From positions 1 through 64,000 of the forward strand of contig NZ_JAJBMO010000012.1 in the NCBI RefSeq assembly GCF_020537505.1: a DNA stretch of 64,000 nt, written 5' to 3'. Made by a program: the position numbers and the translations under genes. The stretch comes from Blautia glucerasea. GTDB taxonomy: Bacteria; Bacillota; Clostridia; Lachnospirales; Lachnospiraceae. The notes under the pieces are model-generated. The model was not told the DNA's origin. It made no database searches and saw only the letters and a program-made list of their open reading frames with translations. Shown piece by piece: positions 6,975 to 16,194 of the stretch (its first letter is position 1; each line of letters opens with the position of its first letter).

Positions 6975-8737
6975 TACTGTGCCCCTCCTTCTGTACCATC
7001 CTCAAATCCATCATCTGCTGTGTCTGCGGCTGCATCTGCATCTGTATTTTCCGCCGCAGCGCCGGCTTCATTCACATCTGTACTTCCGTCCTGTTCCTGC
7101 ACTGTCAGCGGATCCAGCAGATAAATCACGATCTGTCCCGTAACCTTATCCGCAGCTGCCTCCGCCTCCGTGTTTCCATCGGTAACTGCAGTCATCACAT
7201 TACAATAATCCACGATCGGCTCCTGCTCCAGTTCCTGGACCAGGCTGTTAATATCGGAAAGGTTTTCTCCTGTCACCGGCAAAGACAGCTGATTTCCGCT
7301 TACACTCCAGCTGCTTACCATCACCTTCGGGAAAATAATATCCGTCATCAGCTTCAAAACCTCCGGACGGTTCAGAAAACTGAGCTCGTCCCCTGTCAGG
7401 CCCTGATATGTATAATGTGCATACGTCTCCTGCAGATCTCCAAAGCTGTCGATATATGCCGTGATATCATCCACCTGCTGCTGCATCTGGGAAACAGCGC
7501 TCTGGGCCTCGCTCATCTGCACCAGCCGGTCTGCAACTGCCACTTTTCCGATCACCCCGGCCACCACAACAATACCGCCGATTGCCGGAACCGCAACCCA
7601 ATAATGCTTTTTCTTCTGCCCTGCAAGTGCCAGGTTGATCTGCTTCTTCGGCGCCTTCGCAGTACGTCCAAGTGCTGTACCAGCTGCGAGCATCCAGAGA
7701 GACGGTGCCTCCGAAACGCGTCCTCCGCCCAGTCCGTCCATGAGCTCGCTGGCATCATGAATGGTCACGTCCAGATTCTCCTTTAGGCTCTCTCGCATAC
7801 TCTCAATGGATGCACCGCCACCACAGATGTAAATATCCTCCAGGCGGCTGTCCGGATTACTGAACTGATAGAAATTCAGCGCTCTCATCAGCTCTACACT
7901 AATCTGGGAAAAAGCATCCTGGCAGATCTCGCTGTTCACACAGTCCTCGTGATTGGTCAAAAGCCAGGTGTGCGCCAGATGAATGTCAATATGCAGGCTG
8001 TCTGCAAGCAGCTCTTCCACCTGCTCCATGCCCCGCTCGATAATACGGGTAACCTGGTGCCGGTCTCCTTTGAAGATCAGAAGACGGCTGGAGGTGCTTC
8101 CCAGATCCAGGATTCCGTATTCTTTGTCAGATTCCTCCTTCAATTTATAATGAAGAAGGTTTTCGCAGGCAGAAACCTCCGGTGCTGCAAAAGTAAGCTT
8201 CAGGCCAGCCTTCCTTGCCATAAGGCGAAGGTCATCTATGGCCTCAAGAGGGGCTGCTGCAGCAAGGAGCTCCATCTCGCCCCGCCTCTCTTCTGAATCC
8301 TCAGCCTTCTCATCCGGCTTTTCTTCGCCCTTTTTCTTCTTAGGCTGCTTTTTCGGCTTCTTCGCCTTCGGCAACTCCTCCGCGGAACCCCAGGAATAGT
8401 CGAACACATATTTTTTCAGTTCATCTGTAATATAATCACGGAATTCATAGGGAAGATTATAAACCAGCTGATCTGCCGTCATCTCCGGCATGGTCACATT
8501 TCGGAGAAAGCAGACTCCTGAAGACACCACAACAGCCGCTTCTTTGCAGCGGATCTTGTTTTCCTTCATGGTTTTGCGGATAAGTTCTCCTGTGGTCTCT
8601 ACAGAAACGATCCTGCCTTCCTTCAAAAGGCCCTCCGGCATCTGCACAGAAACCGCCTTCTGAATGGTTTCTCCTTTCATGAGCACCAGTTTCAGCTGAT
8701 CCTTACCTATATCAATTCCAAGACATGATTTTGCCAT
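6974..8737 (-). CDS. PilM-PilN fusion protein
   Basis: 587 residues. Residues 1-355 are PilM, an actin-like ATPase: phosphate-1 loop GIDIGKDQLK at the start, DLGSTSS at 211-217, and a CGGGAS adenosine motif at 305-310. A Lys/Glu-rich insert (about 120-153) is unusual. Residues 362-560 are PilN: the INLAL segment at 367-371, which in separate PilN proteins docks into PilM, then one membrane helix (about 379-402), a coiled coil, and an external ferredoxin-like domain. Cytoplasmic PilM is thus covalently tied to its membrane partner. The C-terminus is an acidic Ala/Asp tail. Overlaps pilO by one base. Confidence 0.88.
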   Translation of the reverse strand: MAKSCLGIDIGKDQLKLVLMKGETIQKAVSVQMPEGLLKEGRIVSVETTGELIRKTMKENKIRCKEAAVVVSSGVCFLRNVTMPEMTADQLVYNLPYEFRDYITDELKKYVFDYSWGSAEELPKAKKPKKQPKKKKGEEKPDEKAEDSEERRGEMELLAAAAPLEAIDDLRLMARKAGLKLTFAAPEVSACENLLHYKLKEESDKEYGILDLGSTSSRLLIFKGDRHQVTRIIERGMEQVEELLADSLHIDIHLAHTWLLTNHEDCVNSEICQDAFSQISVELMRALNFYQFSNPDSRLEDIYICGGGASIESMRESLKENLDVTIHDASELMDGLGGGRVSEAPSLWMLAAGTALGRTAKAPKKQINLALAGQKKKHYWVAVPAIGGIVVVAGVIGKVAVADRLVQMSEAQSAVSQMQQQVDDITAYIDSFGDLQETYAHYTYQGLTGDELSFLNRPEVLKLMTDIIFPKVMVSSWSVSGNQLSLPVTGENLSDINSLVQELEQEPIVDYCNVMTAVTDGNTEAEAAADKVTGQIVIYLLDPLTVQEQDGSTDVNEAGAAAENTDADAAADTADDGFEDGTEGGAQ

Positions 8738-8843
8738 ATTTTTCCTCTCTCTATGTCTCTATCTTGTTTCATTCTTTTTGGACAGGCAAAACTCCCACTG
8801 CGTTTTTCGTTTCCGCAAGCTTTCTGCCCTTGCATTTCCTAAT

Positions 8844-9638
8844 TCACAGCAGTCCCATATACCAATTCACCAATCCATCCCCGTATAGCAGCATGGCATA
8901 AAAGGCCAGCGCAATGGCAGGTCCGAAGGGGATCTGAGGTCCGTTTCCCTCTTTTCCCCGCTTCTGTACCAGGCCTGTAATAAGACCAAGGATGCAGGAG
9001 AAAAACAGGGCAAACAGAGACGCCGCCACTCCCAGGTAAAGGCCCATTACCACGAAAAGCTTCAGGTCGCCGCCTCCCATGGACTCTTTTCCAAGGATTT
9101 TATCAAAAAGCAGGACCAGGGCAAGAAGAACGGCTCCGTAACCCACTCCCGAAAGCACATGATACAATACATCCATTCCACTCATTCCCACAAACGGGAT
9201 TGCCGCGAACCAGGCGAGCACCGGGATCAGCACGCATCCATTGGGGATCTCGAAGATTTCCAGATCCACCAGGGAAAGGCAGAACAGACAGCAGGCCAGC
9301 ACCATATTGCGCACAAACTCCGGGGAAAGGTCGAACCGAAGAAGGGTAAGTACGCTTACCAGGGCAAAAAACAGCTCAGTAAGCATATATCTGGAGCTGA
9401 TTTTTGTTTTACAATAACGGCATTTTCCGCCGAGGAAAATCCAGGAAAAAACCGGGATCAGATCCAGGAAGCCCAGCACATGGCCGCAGCTTGTACAATG
9501 GCTTCTTCCTTTCACAAAAGATTCTCCGTGGGCGATCCGCCACGCCGCGCAGTTGAGAAAGGATCCCAGCACCGCGCCAAAAACGCCTGCTAACACACAA
9601 CAGTATATCATAAAAAAGGTATCTTCATATATAGACAT
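8844..9638 (-). CDS. pilD: Prepilin peptidase/N-methyltransferase
   Basis: 264 residues, polytopic. It has the N-terminal zinc-type motif C48-x2-C51...C73-x2-C76 of bifunctional enzymes, then the two aspartates of the aspartyl protease, Asp125 (LVDLEIFEIPN) and Asp191 in MGGGDLK. Six to eight hydrophobic helices are visible. It removes the short leaders of PilA, the minor pilins and the giant adhesin after Gly and methylates the new N-terminus. All catalytic residues are present, so the locus is self-sufficient for processing. Separated from pilC by about 150 bases without obvious signals. Confidence 0.95.
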   Translation of the reverse strand: MSIYEDTFFMIYCCVLAGVFGAVLGSFLNCAAWRIAHGESFVKGRSHCTSCGHVLGFLDLIPVFSWIFLGGKCRYCKTKISSRYMLTELFFALVSVLTLLRFDLSPEFVRNMVLACCLFCLSLVDLEIFEIPNGCVLIPVLAWFAAIPFVGMSGMDVLYHVLSGVGYGAVLLALVLLFDKILGKESMGGGDLKLFVVMGLYLGVAASLFALFFSCILGLITGLVQKRGKEGNGPQIPFGPAIALAFYAMLLYGDGLVNWYMGLL

Positions 9639-9792
9639 TTTAATTTTTTACCTGTTTTCTACTTAATTTACAAATTTTCTCAGTTATGAGAGTCACAACT
9701 AACGTTCTATAGCACTTCTTACTGTACACAACAACACGCTTCACGATGTACAGAAAGTCATGTTTTGCATAATTTCGCCAATTCTTCCTCTA

Positions 9793-11007
9793 TTACATAA
9801 CGCTGTACATCTGGAACATAGCAATATAAACAGCCAAAACAATATAACCTGCAACCACCGCCATGAAGATCAGCAGGGTTGGCTCCAGTTTTTTTAGAAC
9901 ATCCTGTACTGCCATGTCAAGTTCCGATTCATAATAACCGGAGACGGTATGTAAAGTGCCTTCCAGCTCACCGGTTTCCTCACCGACAGCGGTCATATCC
10001 ACCAGAATATCCGGCAGGCAGTTTGCCTCGCGCATACACTCCCCGAGAGTGTGTCCCTCTTCCAGACGGGAAGTCATTTTTCCAACGCTCTGGCTGATGT
10101 AGTAATTGTTGATAACCCTTGCGGTGATGCTGACAGCTCTTGTAAGCTGCAGACCAGCACCGATCAGGGTAGTCAGGTTAGCCGCAAATTCACTTGCTGC
10201 GCTGAGAAGGGTCACATTTCCAAGCACTGGAAGCTTCAGCGCCAGCTTCGCCACGTTCATACGGCCTTTTTCTGTATTCGCATAGAGCTTAAAAAGGATG
10301 ACGATGGCGGCGATCACAACAATGATCAGCAAAATATATTTCTGGAAAAAATTGGATACCCAGATCAAAGACTGGGTGATCAGCGGCAGCTCCGCATCAT
10401 AGGATGCGAAAATGTCCATAAAGGTCGGCACAACCTTTACCATAAGGACGATTACAACGCAGACTGCAAGGGCAAGGACGAACACCGGGTAGATCAGGGC
10501 ATTTCGCACCTTGGCGCGCATTTTTACCTGCTTGTCGTAATGCTGGTACATGGTCTCGAAGGCTCTGGCCAGGTTACCGGACTCCTCACCGGCACGGATG
10601 GTCTCAATAAAAACAGCTGGGAGAAGCTTGCCTCCCCGCTCCTGGAAGCTGGTTGCCACGCTTCGTCCTGCCTCTACGTCCTCCGCAACTTTTTTCAAAA
10701 TACCTTTCAGCTTTTTGTCTGTCATCTTATCGCCGATCAGCCGGACGGTACGGCCGATTGGGATACCGGACTGGAGGATAATGGAGAACTGGGCACACAT
10801 CAGGGAAAAGGCTTTGGCGTTCAGACGGTTGCCGCCAATTTCCATATTCAGAAGCCCGGGCTTCTTCTCTTCCACTTCTGTAAGCTTCAGAACAATATCG
10901 CAGTCCTGTTTGATACGGTCAACCGCGTCAAACTCGTTGAAGCCTTCTACCACGCCGGAGACTTTTACTCCGTCCTTGGAGATGGCGGTATATTTGTAGG
11001 TTGCCAA
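9793..11007 (-). CDS. pilC: Pilus inner-membrane platform protein
   Basis: 404 residues from a TTG start (11007) with AAAGGTGG upstream. Two T2SSF domains (about residues 70-190 and 270-395), each with conserved helical bundles; membrane helices near 170-190, 220-240 and 375-400. It begins with the YKYTAISKDGVKVSGVVE segment typical of PilC/GspF. It couples the PilB/PilT motors to pilin insertion and removal. Full length for the family (about 400). About 210 bases of AT-rich sequence with no evident gene separate it from pilT. Confidence 0.95.
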   Translation of the reverse strand: MATYKYTAISKDGVKVSGVVEGFNEFDAVDRIKQDCDIVLKLTEVEEKKPGLLNMEIGGNRLNAKAFSLMCAQFSIILQSGIPIGRTVRLIGDKMTDKKLKGILKKVAEDVEAGRSVATSFQERGGKLLPAVFIETIRAGEESGNLARAFETMYQHYDKQVKMRAKVRNALIYPVFVLALAVCVVIVLMVKVVPTFMDIFASYDAELPLITQSLIWVSNFFQKYILLIIVVIAAIVILFKLYANTEKGRMNVAKLALKLPVLGNVTLLSAASEFAANLTTLIGAGLQLTRAVSITARVINNYYISQSVGKMTSRLEEGHTLGECMREANCLPDILVDMTAVGEETGELEGTLHTVSGYYESELDMAVQDVLKKLEPTLLIFMAVVAGYIVLAVYIAMFQMYSVM

Positions 11008-11219
11008 TTCTTGTCCACCTTTCTTACGCAGATTATCTTTGCCTTACTGCGCTTATTCCAACTAATGTCGTTTCCGAATTGTTTTTGCAACAAATAATTT
11101 TCGAAAATCAGATACAACTCTATATTTTACTATTTATAGCCAATGCTCTGCAAAATACTTTATAAGCAAAACAACAATAGTTCTAATGAATCGCCCTTCT
11201 ACTTGTTATTATCACATAT

Positions 11220-12266
11220 TTACGCGTTTTTCTTCACATACGCCTGATCGTGGCTATACTCCACTGCCACAGCTTTGTCCACCTGTCTGGACCTTACCAG
11301 ACTTACCAGGGACTGATCCATGGTCTGTCCGCCGATGGCAGCGCTGGTGGCAATGGCGTTGGCAATCTGCGGGGTGTTACCGCCGCGGATCATGTTTCGG
11401 ATACCGTCAGTAACTACCATAACTTCACTTGCCAGCACACGGCCGCCCATTTTTTTCTTCACAAGCTGCTGGGAAATAACTGCCATAAGGGTCATGGAAA
11501 GCTGCAGACGGATCTGGTTCTGCATGCCTTCCGGGAAAACCTGCACCATACGGTCAATGGCATCAGAGGCGCTTCCTGTGTGCAGGGTTCCGAATACCAG
11601 ATGTCCTGTCTCAGCTGCGGTAATGGCGGTCTCAATGGTATCCTTGTCTCGCATCTCACCAATGAGGATTACGTCAGGGTCTTCTCGCAGGCTGGCACGA
11701 AGGCCTTCGGAAAAGCTTGCGGTGTCTTTGCCTACTTCACGCTGGTTGATGACGCACAGATCCGGGGTATAAACATACTCGATTGGGTCTTCCAGAGTTA
11801 CAATATGGTTCTTTCTTGTGTGGTTGATCTCATCCAGCATGGCTGCCAGAGTGGTAGATTTACCGGAACCAGTTTCTCCAGTTACCAGGACAATTCCTTT
11901 GTGGAGTTTGGTAAATTCCAGGGCTGACGGAGGCAGACCAAGGGAATCCAGTCTTGGGATGGATTCGCTGAGGAGACGGATGGCTGCGGATACTTTGCCC
12001 TGCTGTTTGAATACATGGCATCTGCAGCGGATTCCGTGGAGTTCACGGGAAAAATCAAGCTCTCCCGTGTATTCCAGTTTCTCGTACATGGCGTCTTTGG
12101 CAAGCTCCTGGCAAAGGGCTTCACAGTCCTCTTCTGTCAGGCGTTCGTCTGCCATGTTTTCCAACTGTCCGTCCAGGCGGTATTTGGGCGGCAGGCCGCA
12201 TACCAGATGGATATCGGAGGCGCCGTTTCGTTTGGCTTGTTCGGTTAAGTCTTCTATATTGTACAT
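11220..12266 (-). CDS. pilT: Twitching-motility retraction ATPase
   Basis: 348 residues. Walker A GETGSGKS at 130-137, Asp box LEDPIEY near 159, Walker B-like LIGEMRD at 201-207, His box GTLHTGSA at 226-233, and the AIRLLSESIP segment at 95-104 corresponding to the PilT AIRxIP motif. It powers pilus disassembly and retraction, so this pilus should be dynamic (twitching or DNA uptake) rather than a static fimbria. AGGAG precedes the ATG. A 178-base palindromic repeat lies between pilB and this gene, which may partly uncouple their expression. Confidence 0.95.
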   Translation of the reverse strand: MYNIEDLTEQAKRNGASDIHLVCGLPPKYRLDGQLENMADERLTEEDCEALCQELAKDAMYEKLEYTGELDFSRELHGIRCRCHVFKQQGKVSAAIRLLSESIPRLDSLGLPPSALEFTKLHKGIVLVTGETGSGKSTTLAAMLDEINHTRKNHIVTLEDPIEYVYTPDLCVINQREVGKDTASFSEGLRASLREDPDVILIGEMRDKDTIETAITAAETGHLVFGTLHTGSASDAIDRMVQVFPEGMQNQIRLQLSMTLMAVISQQLVKKKMGGRVLASEVMVVTDGIRNMIRGGNTPQIANAIATSAAIGGQTMDQSLVSLVRSRQVDKAVAVEYSHDQAYVKKNA

Positions 12267-12321
12267 AGTTTTAGTCTCCTGACTTTTTTATTTTGTGTTA
12301 AAAGTTCGCCTAAAAGGGACG

Positions 12322-12499
12322 CATTTGAACAATGGGTATTACTCACTCGCCGGCGCAACGCTCCAGCAAACTAATCGCTAACTGCGACTAATACGTTCGG
12401 GAAAGCCCTCACGCATAAGTCTTCGTAAGCGCTGGATTTCGCCTACGCTAAGAACGCGCCTGAAATGGCTCGCTAGAGCAATACCCATTGCCCAAATGC
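12322..12499. repeat. MITE-like element A with 20-bp terminal inverted repeats
   Basis: Ends GCATTTGAACAATGGGTATT (12322-12341) and its near-complement at 12480-12499 (18 of 20 match). The 178-base interior is full of self-complementary segments (CTCCAGC/GCTGGA, GGGCTTTCCC, TCGC...GCGA) and has no reading frame. It sits between the pilB stop and the pilT start in the operon direction. It could be a non-autonomous mobile element or a structured RNA insert affecting transcript stability. Confidence 0.7.
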
Positions 12500-12534
12500 T
12501 GTGTACTGGCTGAAACTCCAGCGCACAAAACAGA

Positions 12535-14259
12535 TTACTCTTCTTCTGCAGTCTTCATATCCCCAGTTTCATAGATCACTCGCTGCACTTCTTCCGCAGT
12601 GGTAATTCCGGTTTCCACCAGTTCGACAGCATTTGCGCGCAGGGTTTTGAAATCGCTTCTGTCGCTTGCCAGTTCTTCCTCAATGGCTGGTCTTCCTGCC
12701 TGCTGGGAAATCAGAGGGCGGATTTCCGGCGTGATCTCCAGGATCTCGAATACACCGATTCGGCCGCGGTAACCTGTGTTAAAGCAGTCAGCGCAGCCTT
12801 CACCGCGATAGAAAATGTGCTTATGTTCGGTGCTAAGACCAAGGCGTCTTACTTCCTCGTCCGTTGCCTCGTAGCTTTTTTTACATTTCGGGCAGATCCG
12901 ACGGACAAGCCGCTGGGAAATAACAGCGCGAAGAGCGGTGGCGATCAGATATGGCTCAACGCCGATATCCACCAGACGCTCGATGGTTCCTACCGCATCA
13001 TTGGTATGGATTGTGGAAAGCACAACGTGGCCTGTGATAGCGGCACGCATACTGATCTGGGCAGTTTCGCCGTCTCGGATCTCTCCTACGGCAATAATAT
13101 CCGGGTCCTGACGCAGAATAGCACGAAGACCGTTGGCAAAATCCATTCCTGTTTTTTCATTGATCTGTACCTGGTTGACACCGTCGATATTGTACTCTAC
13201 CGGATCCTCCAGGGTTACTACATTCACTTCTTCGGTATTCAGCTGGGAAATCATAGTATTCATAGTGGAAGATTTACCACTTCCGGTAGGTCCGGCGATC
13301 AGGATAACACCACTGTTGCAGTGAATGGCACGCTGATATTTCTTCAGGTTGTCCCCGATCAGACCGATGGAATCCGGAGTCAGGTAGCCAGCCCTTTTGT
13401 CAAGAAGACGGGCAACAATTTTTTCACCGTATACGGTTGGAAGGGAGTTGACACGAAGGTCGTACTCTCGCTTTTTGTTCTTGACATTGAAACGTCCATC
13501 CTGTGGAATACGGCGCTCTGCAATGTTCATTCCACTCATGATCTTCAGACGGGAAATAACGGAGTTCTGCAGGTTCTTGGGAATTGTCAAAATCTTACGG
13601 AGCACACCGTCAATACGCATGCGCACCTGCAGCTCTTTTTCCTTGGGCTCAATATGAATATCGCTGGCACGCTCCAGAATGGCACGTTCGATAATGGAGT
13701 TTACCAGTCGGATGGTCGGCGCGTCGTTTATGTTGTCGTTAAGGATGTTTCCTGTAAACTGTGCCTCCTCCAGATTTTTATCTTCTGTTGGAGCCTCACG
13801 CTTCATGGCCTCAATGGCTCTTGCGGCACCCTCGTTTCCATAAAGTACCAGAATGGCATGCTCCACACCCTCTGCGGTGGCGATCATCGGCACAATTTTC
13901 TTACGGACCGCCTTCTTAACCTCCTCGATTGCATAGAAGTTCATGGGGTCGCTCATGGCAAGGTAAAGCTCATCCTTCTCAATGCGCACCGGCACTACCT
14001 GGAACTGTTTCGCAATATTTTTCGGAACAGTCTGTGCCATGGAAATGGGAATCGTAGTTTTCGAAAGATCTATGTATTCAATACCGAGCTGGAGACGAAG
14101 GGCCTCAATCAACTCCGCCTCTGTGATGATTCCCGCAGAAATAAGGGCCGCACCAAGTCGTTCCTTGGTCTCCTTCTGTCTCTGCAGTCCCATGTCCAGC
14201 TCTTCCGGGGTAATGGTACCCGCCGCAATCAGCAGGTCTCCAAGACGTTTGTATGCCAT
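12535..14259 (-). CDS. pilB: Pilus assembly ATPase with c-di-GMP-binding MshEN domain
   Basis: 574 residues. The N-terminus carries two 24-residue MshEN motifs, R5-Q28 and R34-Q57, separated by exactly five residues. Each starts RLG and ends with a Leu-rich xLxxQ. This is the published arrangement that binds c-di-GMP in MshE-type ATPases. The motor follows: Walker A GPTGSGKS 323-330, LEDPVEY 350, Walker B IIAVGEIRD near 388-396, His box STIHTNDA, and a tetracysteine zinc site C456-x2-C459...C489-x2-C492. It powers pilin polymerisation. First machinery gene after the minor pilins, GGAG upstream of ATG. The family is certain; c-di-GMP binding is predicted from the motif. Confidence 0.96.
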   Translation of the reverse strand: MAYKRLGDLLIAAGTITPEELDMGLQRQKETKERLGAALISAGIITEAELIEALRLQLGIEYIDLSKTTIPISMAQTVPKNIAKQFQVVPVRIEKDELYLAMSDPMNFYAIEEVKKAVRKKIVPMIATAEGVEHAILVLYGNEGAARAIEAMKREAPTEDKNLEEAQFTGNILNDNINDAPTIRLVNSIIERAILERASDIHIEPKEKELQVRMRIDGVLRKILTIPKNLQNSVISRLKIMSGMNIAERRIPQDGRFNVKNKKREYDLRVNSLPTVYGEKIVARLLDKRAGYLTPDSIGLIGDNLKKYQRAIHCNSGVILIAGPTGSGKSSTMNTMISQLNTEEVNVVTLEDPVEYNIDGVNQVQINEKTGMDFANGLRAILRQDPDIIAVGEIRDGETAQISMRAAITGHVVLSTIHTNDAVGTIERLVDIGVEPYLIATALRAVISQRLVRRICPKCKKSYEATDEEVRRLGLSTEHKHIFYRGEGCADCFNTGYRGRIGVFEILEITPEIRPLISQQAGRPAIEEELASDRSDFKTLRANAVELVETGITTAEEVQRVIYETGDMKTAEEE

Positions 14260-14392
14260 TTGGGTGTCTCTCCTTTGTGTTTAGAATCGGTGTATGATAC
14301 CTATTAAAATCTATATAAATTGCAATTGTTCTTTTTATTATTGAATGAATTACAACTGTTTTCTTTTTAATTATTTTTCTTGTTATTGGTTT

Positions 14393-14992
14393 TTAATCCT
14401 GGTTTAGCTTCACTGTATTTACCGGCATCACCTGAAATCTATTGGTAACAATCTCAGCGTCTTTATCCATGATCTGAAGTTCTACAAAAAAGATATTGTT
14501 GCCCTTGTCATATGTTACCGTGCTTACCCGCGCTTTCAGCCCAAAGGAACTGTAGCTTGCAGAAGAGATCAGCTTCTGCCAGTAAAAAGAGCCATCTTCT
14601 GCCATTAATTGAACCGCAATTTCTCCCCCGGCTGTCTCATCTGCTTTATTTCCATCACTGTCTACCGTTGCGAATGCACTTTCTGTTTTTCCATAGGTAG
14701 GACTAAAATATTTCAAAACGGTTGTTCCATCTGTGTCTGTATTCACGCTTGTAGTATAACGCAGTTCTTTTTCGATTACATTTGTTAAAGTGGAGCAAAG
14801 CTGTTTGGCATGGGACCTGGTCATAGATTCGTTATACATCCGGGTTGCAAAGGTCATTCCCTGCGTCATTACCTGACTGGCCAAAAGCAGAATAACCGTT
14901 GCCGCCAGCAGTTCTCCAAGAGAAAAGCCCCGCCTGTCAGACAGCTTTTTTCGTATTAAGTTGATCAATCTGTTTTTGGCTGTATTTCTCAT
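14393..14992 (-). CDS. Minor pilin, PilW/PilJ-like
   Basis: 199 residues from ATG 14992, chosen because ACAGGAG lies seven bases upstream and because the short basic leader (MRNTAKNRLINLIRKKLSDRRG) then ends at the cleavage site. Mature protein starts FSLGELLAATVILLLASQ with Glu5, followed by a long helix and a beta-rich domain of about 130 residues. A longer reading frame from 15067 would give an implausible leader. It lies with two other prepilin-like genes between the giant adhesin and pilB, the usual place of a minor-pilin priming complex. Specific subunit role unknown. Confidence 0.82.
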   Translation of the reverse strand: MRNTAKNRLINLIRKKLSDRRGFSLGELLAATVILLLASQVMTQGMTFATRMYNESMTRSHAKQLCSTLTNVIEKELRYTTSVNTDTDGTTVLKYFSPTYGKTESAFATVDSDGNKADETAGGEIAVQLMAEDGSFYWQKLISSASYSSFGLKARVSTVTYDKGNNIFFVELQIMDKDAEIVTNRFQVMPVNTVKLNQD

Positions 14993-15101
14993 TGCTTTTC
15001 TCCTGTAAAAATGCTTCTGTCCAGTCAGGTCCATATCCAGGAATTCGCTCATGCAAACATGGTTCATTCCTGGCTGCTGTCCGGAACTTTCCGGGTAAAT
15101 G

Positions 15102-15440
15102 TTACTGTGCTTTGTAATAAATGTAGCTTTTTCCAGAGCTGTTCTGGGACTGGTAAAGGGTTACCGGGAGCTCTGCTGCTATACTTCCGGTGCCTCCTGT
15201 TGCATTTTCTTCTGAAATGATCACTTTCGCCGGAGCAGTCCCTGTTGATATCGCAGTTCCTGTCTGAAAGGAAGTGTCTGTATTATCAGCCTGTTTATTG
15301 ACACGGGCGGCAGTTACCACTGCCCCGGCCAGCATCAGCACGGCCAATGACAAGACAATCATGGTGACAAGTGTCTCTGCAATGGTTTCACCGGCTTTGC
15401 TGTGTAATTTCTTTTTCAGGTTTAAATCTAGTTTTCTCAT
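15102..15440 (-). CDS. Minor pilin, small (PilV/GspI-like)
   Basis: 112 residues. Leader RKLDLNLKKKLHSKAG, then ETIAETLVTMIVLSLAVLMLAG: cleavage after Gly gives a mature start with Glu at position 1 and Glu5, acceptable for prepilin peptidase. The remainder is a short helix and a small Gly/Ser/Thr-rich domain. Its ATG overlaps the stop of the preceding gene by one base (TAATG), so it is coupled to it. Size and position suggest a minor pilin in the tip complex with its two neighbours. Confidence 0.78.
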   Translation of the reverse strand: MRKLDLNLKKKLHSKAGETIAETLVTMIVLSLAVLMLAGAVVTAARVNKQADNTDTSFQTGTAISTGTAPAKVIISEENATGGTGSIAAELPVTLYQSQNSSGKSYIYYKAQ

Positions 15441-16174
15441 TATGAATCTCCCAAAGTACGCTCTTCATCACCGTAGAAAATGTCTTTTGCTTCCCAAAAG
15501 TATTCATACCTGGTAACAGCAATACGTTCCGAATCTGTAGTTTCGTTGTTGGATTTAAGTTCCGATTGCACCTTGCCAGTCAGACTAAGTATCACATGGC
15601 TGGAATCAGTTCCCGTACCGGTACTCAGCTTTATTACCATGTCATAGGTTACTTCATTTTCTTTTCCAGCCTCACTACTTTTTTGGGGTTTAATTGTCAT
15701 TTCTGCATTTATCTTATCCAGTTCATTAAACTGTGTGAAAGCCTCTGCAGTTCCACTTCCAGAATTTGATAAGATCAGTTTTTTCGTAACAGTAAAATCT
15801 GGTGAAGCTTCATTGTAGATTTTTCCATCAGCTTCTTTCATGTAGCCTTGCAGCATTTTTGCAAAATTTCCAGACGGCTCTTCCCAGGTTTTGGTTGTCT
15901 TTGAAGTATCTGTAGCATTGTTACTTTTTCTTACTTCTACCTCCGCCCACAGCTTTACATTCATAATAGAATCCCGTAAAAGCTGCGCCGCACTGGTACA
16001 GGCCAGCTGGTTCTGCTCAGATGCCCGGTCTGAGGCCACCGTTTTCACCGTAGTCACGGCACCTTCCAGTATTGTCACGCTGAGAATAGATGCCACCAGG
16101 AAAAGCAACAGTCCAAAGAAAATGGAGGTACCTTGTTCTGATCGCAGTTTTTCCTTTATTCTTCTTTTCAGCAT
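15440..16174 (-). CDS. Minor pilin-like protein (PilX/GspK-like)
   Basis: 244 residues; AAAGGGGG upstream of ATG. The N-terminus LRSEQGTSIFFGLLLFLVASILSVTIL resembles a prepilin with cleavage after Gly15, but it lacks Glu5 (mature TSIFFG), as do GspK/PilX-type tip subunits, which cap the fibre. A long helix follows, then about 150 residues of Ser/Thr-rich beta structure. It starts 20 bases after the giant adhesin gene. Absence of Glu5 is seen directly; a tip position is inferred from the family. Confidence 0.75.
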   Translation of the reverse strand: MLKRRIKEKLRSEQGTSIFFGLLLFLVASILSVTILEGAVTTVKTVASDRASEQNQLACTSAAQLLRDSIMNVKLWAEVEVRKSNNATDTSKTTKTWEEPSGNFAKMLQGYMKEADGKIYNEASPDFTVTKKLILSNSGSGTAEAFTQFNELDKINAEMTIKPQKSSEAGKENEVTYDMVIKLSTGTGTDSSHVILSLTGKVQSELKSNNETTDSERIAVTRYEYFWEAKDIFYGDEERTLGDS

Positions 16175-16194
16175 TTCAAGGCACCCCCTTTCCT

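Noticed and set aside
10051..11097. 348-codon open frame antisense to pilC
   Set aside because: Mirror of a real, fully motif-bearing gene; no start signal.
12817..14307. 496-codon open frame antisense to pilB
   Set aside because: No ribosome site, and low-complexity His/Gln/Asn-rich translation typical of antisense shadow; the pilB frame has all motifs.
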